The notes beneath the pieces are model-generated. The model did not search any database. It was not told the origin of the DNA and saw only the letters and a list, made by a program, of their open reading frames with translations. Position numbers and translations under genes: made by a program. Positions 6,312 through 7,964 of a stretch of 7,964 nt of DNA are shown one piece after another (the first letter of the stretch is position 1; every line of letters starts with the position of its first letter). Origin of the DNA: Flavobacteriaceae bacterium UBA980 (GTDB taxonomy: Bacteria; Bacteroidota; Bacteroidia; Flavobacteriales; Flavobacteriaceae); NCBI GenBank assembly GCA_002292265.1, contig DBBQ01000025.1, positions 1-7,964 of the forward strand, read 5' to 3'.

Positions 6312-6887
6312 ATGGAAAAGAAACGATGTGGGTGGTGTATTGGTGACCCGCTTTATGAAAACTATCACGACCAGGAGTGGGGGGTTCCTATTTTTGACGA
6401 TCGGCTTTTATTTGAATTTTTAATCTTAGAAACTTTTCAAGCTGGCTTAAGTTGGATTACCGTTTTGAGAAAACGAGAACATTTCGGAAAGTCTTTTGAT
6501 GCCTTTGACTATGATAAAATTGCTGCATACGACAGTTTGAAAGAGGAAGAACTCCTATCGAATCCAAACATCATTCGAAATCGACTGAAAATAGCGGCTA
6601 CTATCCAGAATGCAAGAGCGTTTCTTGCAATTCAAAAAGAGGAAGGGAGTTTTTCAAATTATATCTGGAGCTTTGTTTCGGGAAAGCCTCTAATTAATCA
6701 GTACAAAAAACTGGATGAAATCCCTGCATTCACTCCTTTAGCTGAAAAAATAAGTAACGACTTAAAAAAACGGGGATTCAAGTTTGTCGGACCTACTATA
6801 ATCTATGCGCATATGCAAGCTACAGGCATGGTCAATGACCATCTCGTAGACTGTTTTCGTCATTCCGAAGTGGGATTAGAACGGTAA
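6312..6887 (+). CDS. tag: DNA-3-methyladenine glycosylase I
   Basis: Excises 3-methyladenine from alkylated DNA, starting base excision repair. The 191 residues align along their whole length with E. coli Tag (187). The zinc-binding residues are present: C6 (KRCGW), H19 (NYHDQEWGVP), H177 and C181 (VNDHLVDC), equivalent to E. coli C4, H17, H175 and C179. E40 and W48 in LETFQAGLSWITVL match the E. coli base-recognition residues E38 and W46. IIRNRLKI, YIWSFVSGKP and KKRGFKFVGPTI are further family signatures. The ATG at 6312 is preferred over a GTG at 6288, which lies inside the terminator stem and would add eight residues that the family lacks. No ribosome-binding site or exact TAnnTTTG box is visible upstream. 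The 3' end overlaps the convergent neighbour by 12 bases. Confidence 0.95.
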   Translation: MEKKRCGWCIGDPLYENYHDQEWGVPIFDDRLLFEFLILETFQAGLSWITVLRKREHFGKSFDAFDYDKIAAYDSLKEEELLSNPNIIRNRLKIAATIQNARAFLAIQKEEGSFSNYIWSFVSGKPLINQYKKLDEIPAFTPLAEKISNDLKKRGFKFVGPTIIYAHMQATGMVNDHLVDCFRHSEVGLER

Positions 6888-7250
6888 ATCGTCATCTACC
6901 TCCTTTGCGTCCCCTTCTGCGGGTTCAAAGGCTGATGGGGGTGGCATGGGAGGCATTTCCGAGGGAGCAGCTCCTTCTAAGACTTCTATTCTCCAGCCTT
7001 GTACAGAATTAAAATATTTGGTTTCACCCTGTGGATTGACCCACTCTCTACCCCGAAGATTGATTCCTATTTTTACATTTTGACCTACTTGGTAGGAATT
7101 TAGTAAGTCGCATTTATCTTGAATAAATTCCACAAGAATATGCTGCGGATATTGTTCTTCTGTAGTAACTACGACCTCTCTCTTTCGAAAGCCATTGCTT
7201 CCATAGGTCTTTGTCTCATCAATCCATTTTATTTTCCCTGATAGTTCCAT
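6876..7250 (-). CDS. DUF3127 family protein with SSB-like C-terminal tail
   Basis: A 124-residue protein I recognise as DUF3127, a Bacteroidota family without assigned function. Residues 1-92 are the conserved domain: MELSGKIKWIDETKTYGSNGF, RKREVVVTTEEQYPQHILVEF, then LNSYQVGQNVKIGINLRGREW and NPQGETKYFNSVQGWRIEVLE. The run of short beta strands looks OB-fold-like by eye, which is inference. Residues 93-118 are a Pro, Met and Glu-rich linker, and the chain ends DDDLPF (119-124), like the acidic tip of bacterial single-stranded DNA-binding proteins. No signal peptide or membrane segment is seen, so it is probably cytoplasmic. The ATG at 7250 fits the conserved start and an exact -7 box lies 19 bases upstream. 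It is convergent with tag (overlapping 12 bases) and divergent from the histidine kinase. A role in DNA metabolism is a hypothesis from the tail only. Confidence 0.9.
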   Translation of the reverse strand: MELSGKIKWIDETKTYGSNGFRKREVVVTTEEQYPQHILVEFIQDKCDLLNSYQVGQNVKIGINLRGREWVNPQGETKYFNSVQGWRIEVLEGAAPSEMPPMPPPSAFEPAEGDAKEVDDDLPF

Positions 7251-7268
7251 AATGCTCTGTGCTTAGAA

Positions 7269-7276
7269 CAAAAATA
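7269..7276 (-). promoter_or_regulatory. Candidate -7 box for the DUF3127 gene
   Basis: Read on the minus strand, these bases are TATTTTTG, an exact match to TAnnTTTG. The start of transcription would be near 7262, leaving a leader of about 12 bases before the ATG at 7250. No TTG is present at the -33 distance and the area is A/T-rich, so a chance match is possible. Confidence 0.45.
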
Positions 7277-7329
7277 ACAAAAGTTTTTAGGGCTCCCCTT
7301 AGCTTTTTATCTAATTTATTAAATTGGAG

Positions 7330-7337
7330 TATCTTCG
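7330..7337 (+). promoter_or_regulatory. Weak -7 box candidate for the histidine kinase gene
   Basis: TATCTTCG matches TAnnTTTG except for one base (C for T in the seventh place) and ends 16 bases before the kinase ATG. There is no clear -33 TTG, only a T-run at 7304-7308. It is the best candidate in the divergent gap, but weak. Confidence 0.25.
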
Positions 7338-7353
7338 CTTGGAACTTCTTGTT

Positions 7354-7964
7354 ATGAAGCTACTTAGCACCTTAAAAAATGCTCTTAAAAACAGCTGGCT
7401 CCTCTTTGCCTTTGCGATTGTGGTGTTGATTTTGTGGAATACCAACATTCTCTTTAAAAGTCTCAGTTTCCAAGAACGAACCAAGATGGAGCTTTGGGCC
7501 ATGGCTCAGGAAGAGTACATCAAAAATCCCAGCTTAAGCAATCTCACTTTTGAGGTATTACAACGATCGGGAAACAACCCTATGATTCAAGTAGATGCAT
7601 TGGATAAGATCATCGAGATCCGAAATGTGGATTGGGAAAGCGAGAAACAAGATTCTGTTGTGCTTTATGCCAAGTTGGCTCAAATAAAAAAGGAAAATGA
7701 CCCCATACTCATTCAGTATAGAGATGAAAAGGGAACCCTCCTCGTAAACCAAAAACTGTATTACGGTGATTCTGCCATGTTAAAAAAGCTACAATACTAT
7801 CCCCTAGCACTTTTATTGATCATTCTCCTTTTTGGAGCGGTGCTCTACTTTGTTTTTAAAACGGCTCGTATTGCGGAACAAAACAGGCTTTGGGCTGCTA
7901 TGGCAAAAGAGACGGCACATCAAATAGGAACGCCCCTGACCTCAATGATCGGTTGGGTTACGCT
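7354..7964 (+). CDS. Sensor histidine kinase, N-terminal part (3' end outside window)
   Basis: The frame is open from the ATG at 7354 to the window edge, about 203 residues. A first membrane segment spans about residues 14-34 (SWLLFAFAIVVLILWNTNILF). An extracytoplasmic region of about 115 residues follows, with no sensor domain I can name. A second membrane segment lies at about 149-169 (YPLALLLIILLFGAVLYFVF). The cytoplasmic part then begins, with AKETAHQIGTPLTSMIGW; H189 is the likely phosphorylated histidine of the H-box. This H-box is typical of a flavobacterial kinase group. The catalytic ATPase domain should lie beyond the edge. It is divergent from DUF3127, and the next gene is not visible, so no partner response regulator can be named. 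The signal sensed is unknown. Two shorter minus-strand frames overlap it and are not believed. Confidence 0.88.
   Translation, partial: MKLLSTLKNALKNSWLLFAFAIVVLILWNTNILFKSLSFQERTKMELWAMAQEEYIKNPSLSNLTFEVLQRSGNNPMIQVDALDKIIEIRNVDWESEKQDSVVLYAKLAQIKKENDPILIQYRDEKGTLLVNQKLYYGDSAMLKKLQYYPLALLLIILLFGAVLYFVFKTARIAEQNRLWAAMAKETAHQIGTPLTSMIGWVT

Noticed and set aside
7311..7502. Minus-strand frame in the divergent gap and over the kinase start
   Set aside because: The plus-strand kinase frame here has a convincing membrane segment and continues to an H-box; the minus frame has no family features. The same holds for the minus frame at 7558-7752.
1..7964. Mobile element, CRISPR, defence or biosynthetic system
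   Set aside because: No transposase, integrase, long repeats, regularly spaced repeats or anomalous composition were seen; almost all of the window is accounted for by housekeeping genes.

Overview
The window reads as a stretch of a Bacteroidota chromosome, most likely from the Flavobacteriaceae. Four things point that way. The 124-residue protein at 6876-7250 belongs to DUF3127, a family I know only from Bacteroidota. An exact Bacteroidota-type -7 promoter box (TAnnTTTG) precedes rplM, and another precedes the DUF3127 gene. Ribosome-binding sites are weak or absent at most genes. The sequences of L13, S9, S2, EF-Ts and the terminal histidine kinase have a flavobacterial character. Base composition is moderately AT-rich and even throughout, with no sign of foreign DNA, insertion sequences, CRISPR or phage. 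No tRNA or rRNA was recognised.

Layout, left to right. Positions 2-547 hold the 3' end of dxs (isoprenoid precursor synthesis). After 44 bases comes polA (592-3417), a full three-domain DNA polymerase I with intact 5'-nuclease, proofreading and polymerase residues. A 121-base gap carries a good promoter and a small hairpin in front of rplM-rpsI (L13 and S9), which overlap by one base. A 145-base gap with several competing inverted repeats precedes rpsB-tsf (S2 and EF-Ts). A strong intrinsic terminator closes this translation cluster at 6270-6298. The gene tag (3-methyladenine DNA glycosylase I, 6312-6887) starts 13 bases after the terminator T-run and ends overlapping the 3' end of the convergent DUF3127 gene. 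A 103-base divergent region then separates DUF3127 from a sensor histidine kinase (7354 onward) that runs off the window.

How the genes fit together. The core is a translation unit: two large-to-small-subunit pairs of ribosomal proteins plus the elongation factor that recycles EF-Tu. It is flanked by DNA maintenance genes (polA, tag, and possibly the DUF3127 protein with its SSB-like tail) and by dxs. I read this as a conserved housekeeping region and do not see a new multi-gene system. The points most worth a second look are the switch-like leader before rpsB, the SSB-like DDDLPF tail on the DUF3127 protein, and a sliding-clamp-type QFDLF motif in the PolA linker.
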